A stretch of DNA of 64,000 nucleotides, taken from contig NZ_CP059997.1 of NCBI RefSeq assembly GCF_018736145.1, positions 1,239,501-1,303,500 on the forward strand. Reading direction: 5' to 3'. Below the pieces are notes generated by a model, which did not search any database, was not told the origin of the DNA, and worked only from the letters and a program-made list of their open reading frames with translations. The translations under genes and the position numbers were made by a program. This stretch comes from Amycolatopsis sp. CA-230715 (lineage in GTDB: Bacteria > Actinomycetota > Actinomycetes > Mycobacteriales > Pseudonocardiaceae). Of this stretch, positions 1 to 8,690 are shown piece by piece; positions within the stretch are counted from its first letter, which is position 1, and every line of letters starts with the position of its first letter.

Positions 1-91
1 CCACCTCGCACGCCTTGCACCCGATGCACACCGAGGTGTCGGTGAAGAACCCCATCCTCGGCTGCTCGCCGTAACCGCCGGAGTCACCCAT
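1..91 (-). CDS. fdhB: Formate dehydrogenase iron-sulfur (beta) subunit, N-terminal fragment
   Basis: Only the first 30 codons are inside the window; the gene continues past base 1. The visible protein starts MGDSGGYGEQPRMGFFTD and then shows CIGCKAC, the start of a 4Fe-4S ferredoxin motif. It overlaps the end of the formate dehydrogenase alpha gene by 8 bases (ATGGGTGA), so the two are probably translationally coupled. A purine-rich GGAGGGAGG lies just upstream of the ATG inside the alpha gene. In this family the beta subunit carries four 4Fe-4S clusters and passes electrons from the molybdenum subunit to a partner; that role is inferred from family and position, because most of the gene is missing here. 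Confidence 0.8.
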   Translation of the reverse strand, partial: MGDSGGYGEQPRMGFFTDTSVCIGCKACEV

Positions 92-3000
92 CGGCCGTCC
101 TCCCTCCTTCGGCGCCTTCCCGGAGCCGCCGCACGAAATCGAGCAGCTCGACCCCGCGCGGGCGGCGACCTGGCCGGATGTCGCAGGTGGCCGCCTTCGC
201 CTCCTGGATGTGCACGTTCGGGTCCAGCACCACCGACAGCAGGTCGTTCGCGGCGTCACCGCGGGAAATCCCGTTGGGTCCCCAGTGGTAGGGCAGGCCG
301 ATCTGGTGGATCGTCCGCCCGCGCACCCGCAGCGGTTTGATCCGCTCGGTCACCAGGACGCGCGCTTCGATGGCGGTCCGCGCCGAGACGATCGTCGCCC
401 ACCCGAGGTGGTCGAGACCCCGTTCGGTCGCGAGTTCCGGGGACACCTCGCAGAAGAACTCCGGTTGCAGCTCCGACAGGTAGGGCAGGGTGCGGCTCAT
501 CCCGCCCGCGGTGTGGTGCTCGGTGAGCCGGTAGGTGGTGAACACGTAGGGGTAAACCGGGCTGCCCGCCGGGTTGTACGGGTTCGACGGGACGCCGAGC
601 GTCTGACGGGCGGGATTCTCCCGCTGGCCGTAAAGCGCATTGTCCACAGGGGACTCGAACGGTTCGTAGTGCGCCGGGAGCGGGCCGTCGGCGAGCCCTG
701 CCGGGACGTAGAGCCAGGCCTTCCCGTCGGTCTGCATGATGAACGGGTCGCGCCCGCTCAGCGCGTCCTGCGCCTTCGCGCCGTCGGGCGGCACGTAGTC
801 CGGCGGCTTCGTGGCTTCGAAGTCCGGCACGTCCGGGCCGGTCCACTTGCCCCGCTCCGCGTCCCAGGTGACGTACTTCTTCCGTTCGCTCCACGGGTTT
901 CCGTCCGGGTCCGCGGACGCCCGGTTGTAGAGGATCCGCCGGTTCGCCGGCCACGCCCACGCCCAGCCGCTCGCCACCCAGTCCTGTTCGCCGCCGGGTT
1001 TCCGGTTCGCTGCGTGGTTGTGGCCGTCCGCGCGGACCCCGCAGTAGATCCAGCAGCCGCAGCTCGTCGAGCCGTTGTCGGTCAGCTCCGTGTAGGACGA
1101 CAGCGGTCCCGACGGCCCGTGCCCGTTGATCTCCGCCAGCACAGACTCCGCACTCGGCTCGGCGATCGCGCCCTCGGTCGGATAGCTCCAGGTCAGCTCC
1201 CTGATCGGCGCGTCCCTCGAAGCGGTGCCGGTGGCGAGGCGCTCGCGGATCAGCCTGCCGAGGTGGTAGTAGAACCACAGGTCGCTGCGGGCGTCGCCGG
1301 GTGGTTCGACGGCCTTGTGGTGCCACTGCAGCAGGCGCTGGGTGTTGGTGAAGCTGCCGTCCTTCTCGGTGTGCGCGGCGGCGGGCAGGAAGAAGACCTC
1401 GGTGCCGATCTCCTCGCTGCGCAGTTCGCCGGTTTCGATCTCGGGGCCGTCCTTCCAGAACGTGGCGCTCTCGATCATTTGCAGGTCGCGAACCACCAGC
1501 CAGTCCAGGTTCGCCATGCCGAGCCGCTGCATCTTCCCGTTGGCCGAGCCGACGGCGGGGTTCTCCCCGACCAGGAAGTACCCCTTGCACGTCCCGTCGA
1601 GCTGGTTCTTCACCGTGGCGTAGGTACCGTGGTCGCCGGTCAGCCTCGGCAGGTGGCCGAAGCGGAAGTCGTTGTGCGGCTGGGCGTTCTCGCCCCAGTA
1701 CGCCTTGAGCAGGCTCACCGCGTACGAGCGCATGTTGCCCCAGAACCCGGTGCCGCCCGCGTCGGCGGCCACGAACTCGTCGAGGCCGAAGTGCTGGTGC
1801 GCGTGCGGCATCGGGATGTACCCGGGCAGGATGTTGAACAGGGTCGGGATGTCGGTGGAGCCCTGGATGCTGGCGTGCCCGCGCAGGGCGAGGATGCCAC
1901 CGCCCGGCCGCCCGATGTTGCCGAGCAGGGTCTGCAGGATCGACGCGGTGCGGATGTACTGCGCGCCGACGGTGTGGTGCGTCCAGCCGACCGAATACAC
2001 CCAGGCGGTGGTGCGGTCACGGCCGGAGTTCGCGGTCACCGCTTCGGCGATTTCGAGGAACTGTTCGACGGGAATGCCGCAGACGTCGGCGACCACTTCG
2101 GGCGTGTAGCGGGAAAAGTGCCGCTTGAGGACCTGGTACACGCAGCGCGGGTGCCGCAGGGTTTCGTCGGTCTTCGGTTTCGCCCTGATCGCCGCGCCGC
2201 CGCTGCCGTAGGCCTCGGCACGCGCGGAACGCTGGTGCGGGTCGCCGTGTTCGCCGGGCAGCTCCGGTTCGCCGGACCCGGCCGCCGGGAGCGCCTCGGC
2301 GTCCTCGTAGGCCCACGACGACACGTCGTACTGCCCCTTTTCCGGGTCGTAGCCGGAGAAGAGGCCGTCGAGGTCTTCGGTGTCGGCGAAGTCCTCGCGC
2401 AGGATCGCGGGCGCGTTCGTGTAGGCCAGCACGTACTCGCGGAAGTCCTTTTCGCTGTCCAGCACGTACTTGATCAGCCCGCCGAGGAACGCGATGTCCG
2501 AGCCGGCCCGCAACGCCGCGTGGACGTGCGAAACCGCGCTCGTCCTGGTGAACCGCGGATCGACGTGGATGATCTTCGCGCCGCGGGCCTTCGCCTCCAT
2601 CACCCACTGGAACCCGACCGGATGGCATTCGGCCATGTTCGAACCCTGGATCACGATGCAGTCGGCGTTGGCCAGGTCCTGCTGGAACGTCGTGGCGCCG
2701 CCACGACCGAAGGAGGTCCCCAGACCGGGAACCGTGGCGGAGTGTCAAATACGGGCCTGGTTTTCGATCTGTATCGCGCCGAGCGCGGTGTACAGCTTCT
2801 TCATCAGGTAGTTCTCTTCGTTGTCCAGCGTCGCGCCGCCGAGGCTGGCGAACCCGAGCGTCCGGTTCAGCCACCTGCCCTGCTCGTCGCGGTCCTCCCA
2901 GGTCTCCTCGCGGGTCGCGAGCACCCGGTCCGCGATCATCTCCATCGCCTCGTCGAGCGCCAGGCTTTCCCATCCGGTGCCGTACGGCCGCCGGTAAAGG

Positions 3001-3314
3001 ACCTCGGTGACCCTGCTGGGACTGGTCACCAGCGATTTGCTGGCCGAGCCCTTCGGGCAGAGCCTGCCACGCGAGATCGGCGAATCGGGATCGCCTTCGA
3101 TCTGGGTGATTTCGCCGTCTTTGACGTAGATCTTCTGGCCGCAGCCGACCGCGCAGTACGGGCAGATCGAGCGGACCACCTCGTCGGCGTCCTCGGTGCG
3201 CGCGTGCCACCGCCGCGATCCGGCCGATTTCGCCGCCGCGGCGCGGCCGAGGTGGTCGTCACCGGTCAGCTGCCGGTACACCGGCCAGCCCTCGATCCAG
3301 CGCCGAACACCCAT
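84..3314 (-). CDS. fdhA: Formate dehydrogenase alpha subunit, selenocysteine-containing (Sec190)
   Basis: Molybdopterin oxidoreductase of the FdnG/FdhF family that oxidises formate to CO2. Read as 1076 residues with the in-frame TGA at 2745-2747 decoded as Sec190. The N-terminal 4Fe-4S ligands are C51, C54, C58 and C86 (CPYCAVGC, then RLCPKG). The context Arg-Ile-Sec-His matches the active site of selenium formate dehydrogenases, where Sec ligates Mo and the next His is catalytic. Sequence on both sides of the UGA is intact family sequence in the same frame, so this is not a pseudogene. The ATG at 3314 lies 22 bases after the selB stop and gives the usual family N-terminus. No twin-arginine signal is visible, suggesting a cytoplasmic enzyme, unlike E. 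coli FdnG. All genes for selenocysteine insertion lie directly upstream. Confidence 0.93.
2698..2747 (-). promoter_or_regulatory. Bacterial SECIS element of fdhA, with the UGA codon
   Basis: Directly 3' of the UGA the mRNA folds into a two-part hairpin. The lower stem is CCGCCAC (2740-2734) with GTGGCGG (2704-2698). The upper stem is GGTTCCC (2733-2727) with GGGGACC (2721-2715), including one G-U pair, closing on a GGUCU apical loop (2726-2722). A 10-nt one-sided bulge lies on the 3' side. GGUCU is the loop sequence bound by SelB in the E. coli fdhF SECIS. Paired bases were found by eye; no folding energy was computed. Confidence 0.88.
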
Positions 3315-3336
3315 ACCGCAACGGTAGTACCGGGTA

Positions 3337-5064
3337 TCAGCCTTCGCAGCGCACGATGCGGCGGTGCTCCGGGTCGACGCGCTCGGTGCGCCCTTCGGCG
3401 TCGAGCCGTTCGAGCAGCGGCACCACGACGCGCCTGCTGCTGCCGAGCGCCTGCCGCGCCTGGCTGACCGTGAACGCGCCGCCGATCCCGGCGAGCACCC
3501 GGTACGCCCGTTCGAGCGCGCCGGGGCCGAGCACGACGTCACCGGTGATCCGGGTGAGCCTGCCGAGCCGCACGGCCGCGGCGATCTCCTTCACGCCGAG
3601 CCGCAGCTCCCGCAGCCGATCCGCGGTCGGCGCCTGGAACGGCGCCCGCTCGAACTCCGCGTCCAGCTCGGTGAGCGCGCGATCGACGGCGGGCGGCAGC
3701 GCGGCACCGGGTTCGCGCACGAGTCCCCCGGTGCGCACGAACCCGGTGCCGGACAGCACTTCGCCGAGCAGCGCGGTGTCCGGCAACCCGAGGCACCGCG
3801 CCAGCGCGTCGGTAGGCATGCCCGCTTCGACCGGATGCGCCGCGCGCCAGGTTCCGAACTCCGCCACGGCTTCGGCGGGCAACGCGCGCCACCGCTGTTC
3901 GTCCACCAGCCACTCCCCGACGCGCACGCCCGATTCCGGGAGACCCATCGCGCGCGCGTCCGCCACCGGGAGGAAGGTCTCGCGCTGTTTCGGCGGACCG
4001 GCCAGCTCCGCCGCACGCGCTCGCGCGGCACCACGGCGGCGCAGTGGCGGCGGCCGCACGTCCAGTACTTCGATCCCCGCCGGGATCCGGTGCTCACCGG
4101 GATCGCGCAGCAGCCCGCGATCCCCCACCCGCACCGGGAGCGAGCTCGCCAGCGCGAGGCGCGCGGTGTCCGTCCCCAGTGGACGGACGCGGCACGCGGG
4201 CGCGGCCGCGCCGAGGTGCAGGACCAGCTCGCGGTGCAGCGAAGCGGAATCGTCACCGCGCACCCGCACGTCGATCTCCGTCGTCAGCCGCCAGGCACCC
4301 GGGGTCAGCAGCGCGTCGCCGCGGGAGATCGCGTCCTTGTCCGCGCCGCGCAGGTTCACCGCCACGCGCGCGACCGCGCTCACCTCGGGCAGGCTTTCGC
4401 CCAGCGCCTGCAGGCCGCGGACCCGGACCGTCCCGCCGCCGAGCACCAGTTCGTCGCCTTCGCGCAGCGTCCCCGCGGTCAGCGTGCCGGTGACCACCAC
4501 GCCCGCGCCGCGGATGGTGAAGCGGCGGTCCACCCACAGCCGGACGTCGGCGCCCGTGTCCGGTTCCGGCAGTGCGCTCGCGAGCGCGACCAGCGCCCGC
4601 CGCAGCTCGGGCAGGCCGTCCCCGTCCGTCCCGCTCACCGCGACCGCGGGGACCTCGCCGAGCGTCGTGTTGGCGATCCGGCCGAGCGCGTCCGCCATGA
4701 CCGGGGCGGGGTCGGCCCGGTCGGACTTGGTCACGGCGAGCAGGCCGTGGCGGACGCCGAGCGCGTCCAGCGCGGCGAGGTGCTCGGCGGACTGCGGCAT
4801 CCAGTCCTCGTCCGCGGCCACCACGAACACGACCGCGGGCACCGGGCCGATCCCGGCGAGCATGTTCGGCACGAACCGTTCGTGGCCCGGCACATCGACG
4901 AACGCGAACCGTGTACCGGAAAGGTCCGTCCACGCGAAGCCGAGGTCGATGGTGAGGCCGCGGCGACGTTCCTCCGACCAGCGGTCGGGCTCCATCCCGG
5001 TCAGCGCCCTGATCAGCGTGGACTTGCCGTGGTCGACGTGCCCCGCGGTGGCTACCACCCGCAC
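3337..5064 (-). CDS. selB: Selenocysteine-specific elongation factor SelB
   Basis: GTPase that brings Sec-tRNA to the ribosome at UGA codons marked by a SECIS hairpin; 575 residues. The start is a GTG at 5064 giving VRVVATAGHVDHGKST, so the P-loop GHVDHGKS begins at residue 8 as in the family. DVPGHE (switch II) and TKSD (guanine specificity) follow. EF-Tu-like beta-barrel domains II and III come next, then a C-terminal region of winged-helix repeats used to bind the SECIS RNA. A much longer upstream reading frame exists but lies inside selA in another frame and has no family sequence. It overlaps the selA 3' end by 13 bases and precedes fdhA by 22 bases, giving the co-directional order selA-selB-fdhA. 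Confidence 0.93.
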   Translation of the reverse strand: MRVVATAGHVDHGKSTLIRALTGMEPDRWSEERRRGLTIDLGFAWTDLSGTRFAFVDVPGHERFVPNMLAGIGPVPAVVFVVAADEDWMPQSAEHLAALDALGVRHGLLAVTKSDRADPAPVMADALGRIANTTLGEVPAVAVSGTDGDGLPELRRALVALASALPEPDTGADVRLWVDRRFTIRGAGVVVTGTLTAGTLREGDELVLGGGTVRVRGLQALGESLPEVSAVARVAVNLRGADKDAISRGDALLTPGAWRLTTEIDVRVRGDDSASLHRELVLHLGAAAPACRVRPLGTDTARLALASSLPVRVGDRGLLRDPGEHRIPAGIEVLDVRPPPLRRRGAARARAAELAGPPKQRETFLPVADARAMGLPESGVRVGEWLVDEQRWRALPAEAVAEFGTWRAAHPVEAGMPTDALARCLGLPDTALLGEVLSGTGFVRTGGLVREPGAALPPAVDRALTELDAEFERAPFQAPTADRLRELRLGVKEIAAAVRLGRLTRITGDVVLGPGALERAYRVLAGIGGAFTVSQARQALGSSRRVVVPLLERLDAEGRTERVDPEHRRIVRCEG

Positions 5065-6338
5065 CGGCGCACCGCCTCTTCGAGCACCCCGTCCGCGGCC
5101 GGGTCGATCGTGCGCAGGTCCAGCAGGCACCGGCCGCGTTCCACCCGCCCCACCACCGGCGGCCTGCCCGCCCGCAACGCGGCCGCGCAGGACTCGGGCA
5201 GGCTCACGGCCGCGCTCGGCAGCACGACGCCCGGCGCGCCCCCGCCCCCGACGGCCGCCGCCGACTCGACCGCCTCGGCACCGAGGTCGCGCAACGCACC
5301 GGCGAGCCGTTCCGCCCGCGCCAGCAGCGATCCCCGATCCGCGTCGAGCGCGGCCCGCACCGGCGTTTCGGGACCGCGCAAGGTCGCTTCGAGCGCCGCG
5401 AGCGTGAGCTTGTCGACCCGCATCGCCCGCGCCGCCGGATGCCGTCGCAGCCGCTCGACCAGATCCGCGTCGCCGAGCAGCAGCCCGGCCTGCGGACCGC
5501 CGAGCAGTTTGTCGCCGCTCGCGGTGACCAGTGCGGCGCCCGCGCGCAGCACCGAATCCGCGTCCGGTTCGCCGGGGAGCAGCGGGTGCGGTTCGAGCAG
5601 GCCGGACCCGATGTCGGCGACCACGGGCACGCCGAGGCCGGTGAGCTCGGCGACCTCCGCCTCGGCGGTGAACCCGCTGACCAGGAAGTTCGACGGGTGC
5701 ACCTTGAGCACGAACCCGGTGTCCGGCCCGATCGCGTCCGCGTAGTCCGCCGCGCTCGTCCGGTTGGTGGTGCCGACCTCCCGCAACCGGGCCCCGGCGG
5801 AGGTGAGCAGGTCGGGGATGCGGAACCCGTCCCCGATCTCGACGAGCTCGCCCCTGCCGATGACGATCTCCTTGCCCGGCGCGAGCACGATCGCGCACAG
5901 CAGCAGCGCGGCGGCGTTGTTGTTCACCACGTGCACCGCACCAGCCGACGGCACCGCGGCCGAAAGCGCCTCGACCGCCCCTCGTCCGCGACGGGCGCGC
6001 TGCCCGGTCTCCAGGTCGAACTCGACGTCCGTGCTGCCACCGGCCTCGGCGACCGCCGCCAGCGCCGCGGCCGACAGGGGCGCGCGGCCGAGGTTGGTGT
6101 GCACGAGGACGCCGGTGGCGTTCAGCACCGGGCGCAGCGACGACGCCGTGGCGGGCAACGCCGCGAACGCCTCCTTCGCGACCGCGTCCGGCGGGATCTC
6201 CCCGGCACGCGCACGTTCCTGCGCCGCGACGACGGCGGCCTTGACCACCGACGGGCCGAGATTCCTTGCCGCGCCGGCGAATTCCGGCCGCCCGAGCAGG
6301 GCGTCGGTCCTCGGGATGTGCCGCCGCGGGTCAGGCAT
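5052..6338 (-). CDS. selA: L-seryl-tRNA(Sec) selenium transferase
   Basis: PLP enzyme that converts Ser-tRNA(Sec) to Sec-tRNA(Sec) using selenophosphate; 428 residues, normal for the family. The start MPDPRRHIPRTDALL matches the family N-terminus. The PLP lysine lies in SGDKLLGGPQAG, and HVVNNNAAA and VLVHTNLGRAPL are family motifs. The ATG at 6338 shares its first base with the last base of the encoded CCA end of tRNA-Sec, so no room exists for a leader or Shine-Dalgarno site outside the tRNA. Either the mRNA starts leaderless inside or at the end of the tRNA gene, or it is translated from unprocessed tRNA-mRNA transcripts. Confidence 0.93.
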   Translation of the reverse strand: MPDPRRHIPRTDALLGRPEFAGAARNLGPSVVKAAVVAAQERARAGEIPPDAVAKEAFAALPATASSLRPVLNATGVLVHTNLGRAPLSAAALAAVAEAGGSTDVEFDLETGQRARRGRGAVEALSAAVPSAGAVHVVNNNAAALLLCAIVLAPGKEIVIGRGELVEIGDGFRIPDLLTSAGARLREVGTTNRTSAADYADAIGPDTGFVLKVHPSNFLVSGFTAEAEVAELTGLGVPVVADIGSGLLEPHPLLPGEPDADSVLRAGAALVTASGDKLLGGPQAGLLLGDADLVERLRRHPAARAMRVDKLTLAALEATLRGPETPVRAALDADRGSLLARAERLAGALRDLGAEAVESAAAVGGGGAPGVVLPSAAVSLPESCAAALRAGRPPVVGRVERGRCLLDLRTIDPAADGVLEEAVRRCGW

Positions 6339-6432
6339 GGCGGAGGCGGACGGGAATCGAACCCGCCAACGGCAGTGCCTGCCGTTCAACGGTTTTGAAG
6401 ACCGCGCCGGTCACCAGGCCGGATACGCCTCC
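6338..6432 (-). tRNA. selC: tRNA-Sec (anticodon UCA)
   Basis: A 95-nt tRNA including an encoded CCA, the same length as E. coli selC. The acceptor strand starts GGAGGCG and pairs with CGCCTCC, with discriminator G. The anticodon loop CTTCAAA carries TCA, flanked by the GCGGT/ACCGT stem. The extra arm is very long, with an 8-bp stem AACGGCAG/CTGCCGTT around a GCA loop, as expected of tRNA-Sec. The T arm is GCGGG-TTCGATT-CCCGT. The eighth acceptor pair appears to be U opposite C, which is unusual because 8-bp acceptor stems are typical. It lies immediately upstream of selA on the same strand. Confidence 0.96.
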
Positions 6433-6487
6433 TTGCACCATGGTGACCATCCTCGCAAGACAGCGGCGCGCTCGCACGAGGAGCACA
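6433..6487. promoter_or_regulatory. Divergent promoter region between tRNA-Sec and selD
   Basis: Only 55 bases separate the 5' end of tRNA-Sec (minus strand) from the selD start (plus strand), so the promoters of both transcription units must lie here or reach into the genes. The selD ribosome binding site GAGGAG is at 6478-6483. No confident -10/-35 pair could be assigned by eye. Confidence 0.5.
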
Positions 6488-7489
6488 ATGGCGGCCATGC
6501 CGGTCCGACTCACGCAGTACGCGCACGGCGGCGGATGTGCCTGCAAGATCCCGCCGGGTGAGCTCGAAGAAGTCGTCCGCGGCCTCTCCGGCGCACCGCC
6601 CCGTGACCCGGCGGGCGAGTTGCTCGTCGGCCTCGACGACGGGGACGACGCGGCGGCGGTGAAGATCCGCGACGGCCTCGCCCTGATCGCCACCACGGAC
6701 TTCTTCACCCCCGTGGTCGACGATCCCGGCGACTGGGGGCGGATCGCCGCCGCGAACGCACTGTCCGATGTGTACGCGATGGGCGGAAGGCCCGTCGTCG
6801 CGGTGAACCTGCTCGGCTGGCCACGGGAAACCCTGCCGTTCGAGTTCGCCGCCGAGGTGCTCCGGGGCGGGCTCGACATCTGCGCCACCGCGGGCTGCCA
6901 TCTCGCCGGCGGGCACAGCGTGGACGACCCGGAGCCGAAGTACGGGCTCGCGGTGACCGGCACCGCCGACCCGGACCGGTTGCTGCGCAACGACTCCGGG
7001 CGTGCCGGGACGCCGCTGTCGCTCACCAAGCCGCTCGGCATCGGCGTGCTCAACTCCCGTCACAAGAGCACCGGGGAACGCTTCGAAGAAGCCGTTTCCG
7101 CGATGACCACCCTCAACGACGCCGCCTCCGCCGCCGCACTGCGCGCCGGGATCTCGTGCGCGACCGACGTGACCGGTTTCGGCCTGCTCGGGCACCTGTA
7201 CAAGCTGGCGCGGGCCAGTGGCGTCACCGCTGTCATCGACGCGGCGGCGGTGCCCTACCTCGACGGCGCACGAGAAGCGTTGCGGGACGGCTACGTCAGC
7301 GGCGGCACGCGGCGTAACCTCGACTGGGTCGCCCCCGCCGCCGATCTGTCCGCTGTGGACACTTCGGAGGCACTGCTGCTCGCCGACGCCCAGACCTCGG
7401 GTGGTCTGCTGCTGGCTGGCGAAATCCCCGGCGCACCGGTGATCGGCGAACTCGTCCCGCGCGGGGAGCACACCATCGTCGTCCGGTGA
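6488..7489 (+). CDS. selD: Selenide, water dikinase (selenophosphate synthetase)
   Basis: Makes selenophosphate, the selenium donor for SelA, from selenide and ATP; 333 residues. With the ATG at 6488 the catalytic motif HGGGCACK puts Cys17 and Lys20 at the E. coli positions. The catalytic residue is Cys, not Sec. GAGGAG sits five bases before this ATG; a second in-frame ATG at 6497 is possible. LTQYAHGGGCACKIPP, TDFFTPVVDDP and CATDVTGFGLLGH are family motifs. It is divergent from tRNA-Sec/selA/selB/fdhA and nearly touches the convergent FUSC gene. Confidence 0.95.
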   Translation: MAAMPVRLTQYAHGGGCACKIPPGELEEVVRGLSGAPPRDPAGELLVGLDDGDDAAAVKIRDGLALIATTDFFTPVVDDPGDWGRIAAANALSDVYAMGGRPVVAVNLLGWPRETLPFEFAAEVLRGGLDICATAGCHLAGGHSVDDPEPKYGLAVTGTADPDRLLRNDSGRAGTPLSLTKPLGIGVLNSRHKSTGERFEEAVSAMTTLNDAASAAALRAGISCATDVTGFGLLGHLYKLARASGVTAVIDAAAVPYLDGAREALRDGYVSGGTRRNLDWVAPAADLSAVDTSEALLLADAQTSGGLLLAGEIPGAPVIGELVPRGEHTIVVR

Positions 7490-7490
7490 C

Positions 7491-8675
7491 TCAGGTGGTT
7501 TCCCGCTCCCCCAGCATCGAGCGGAGGTGCTGCGCTTCGTCCACCAGACGGGTCGCTTCGGCGAGCAAGATTCCGTACGGGTGCGAGGGATCCGCCGTGG
7601 GGAGCGCGCTGTCCTCGATCATCTCGACGAGGCCGTCGCGCTGCCGCTGTGCTTCCTCGGTGGCCGAGCGCAGTTCGGCGGCCTTCTCGTCCAGCCGGTC
7701 CTCGTCGATGGTGCTGAACAGGGACGCGATTTCCGTGATCGAGGCGAGAAAGGCTCCGTACCGGCGGAGGAAGTCGCGGTGCTCGTCGCCGTCTTCGCTC
7801 TCCTGCCACTGGTCGAGGCTGCGCGTGATCGACACGACCTGGTGGCCGACGCGCTCGAACGCGTCGATCACCCCTTGGTACACCGGGAAAGCGTTGTGGT
7901 GCGAATGGCGGCGAAGGCGGCGGCGCGGGTTGAAGTAGGTGCTTTCCGACGCCGTCCGCACCGAGGACTGCGCCTGCGCGGCGACCGGGGCGAGATAGGT
8001 CGCGCGCTCGCGCCAGTGGCTGGTCCGGTCCTCCCCCAGCTCGCCTTCCCGCAGCGGCGGGTGGATGTCGTCGAGCAGGTCGCACAGCGAATGCGCGAGG
8101 GCCTGGACGCCGTACTCGGCGCTGCGGTACCGCAACGGCGGTAGCACCAGCACGTTGACCAGCACACCGACCCCGCAGCCGATGAGCACGAGGAGGATGA
8201 TCTGCCCGAGCTGGGCGACCCGTTCGAGGCCGCCGGTCGCGGAAACGTAGGTGGAGAAGGCGAAGAACGCCGCCGTGGCCACCTGCGAGCCCTGCGCGCC
8301 GAGCCTTCGCCACTGCCCGATCGTCATCGCGATGAGCGCCACCAGCGCGAAGGTCAGCAGGGTCGGCCCGAACAGGAATCCCAGCGCCGCCTGCAACGCG
8401 ACCCCCGCGCACACCGCGCCGACGAACCGCAGCGTCTGCACGAGCGACTGGTAGACCGTCACCTGCATGATCAGCACCGCGGAAAACGGTGCGAACGCGG
8501 GTGACTGCGCGTCGATCAGGTCGTACGAGACCACCCACGAGACGGTCGCGGCGAGCGCGCTCTTGCACACCAGCGCGAGCGTGTACCGCTCGTAGCTGTC
8601 GGCACCACCGGCCCGCCGGAACCACCGTACGATCCGCGCGAACCGCCCCTGCGACGGGTTCTTCTCCTCAGCCAT
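7491..8675 (-). CDS. FUSC/aromatic-acid-exporter-family membrane protein
   Basis: 394-residue integral membrane protein. The N-terminal half has about five to six hydrophobic segments (for example ALAATVSWVVSYDLI and AAFFAFSTYVSATGG). The C-terminal half is a charged cytoplasmic helical region. This is the layout of short actinobacterial FUSC/ArAE proteins, related to fusaric-acid and aromatic-acid exporters; a real substrate is unknown. GAGG upstream favours ATG 8675 over the in-frame GTGs at 8678 and 8681. It converges with selD, with one base between the stops. Confidence 0.7.
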   Translation of the reverse strand: MAEEKNPSQGRFARIVRWFRRAGGADSYERYTLALVCKSALAATVSWVVSYDLIDAQSPAFAPFSAVLIMQVTVYQSLVQTLRFVGAVCAGVALQAALGFLFGPTLLTFALVALIAMTIGQWRRLGAQGSQVATAAFFAFSTYVSATGGLERVAQLGQIILLVLIGCGVGVLVNVLVLPPLRYRSAEYGVQALAHSLCDLLDDIHPPLREGELGEDRTSHWRERATYLAPVAAQAQSSVRTASESTYFNPRRRLRRHSHHNAFPVYQGVIDAFERVGHQVVSITRSLDQWQESEDGDEHRDFLRRYGAFLASITEIASLFSTIDEDRLDEKAAELRSATEEAQRQRDGLVEMIEDSALPTADPSHPYGILLAEATRLVDEAQHLRSMLGERETT

Positions 8676-8690
8676 CACCACCTCGCCGCT

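Noticed and set aside
2655..2744. fdhA interpreted as a pseudogene split by a stop codon
   Set aside because: The stop is UGA at the Sec position, in frame, with a SECIS hairpin and the full insertion machinery adjacent.
210..3467. Very long plus-strand open frame of over 1000 codons opposite fdhA
   Set aside because: Extreme Arg/Val/Gly composition with no family sequence; it is the antisense shadow of a GC-rich gene.
5065..5898. Longer selB start far upstream
   Set aside because: The extension lies inside selA in another frame, is Arg/Gly/Ala-rich, and the P-loop position fits GTG 5064.
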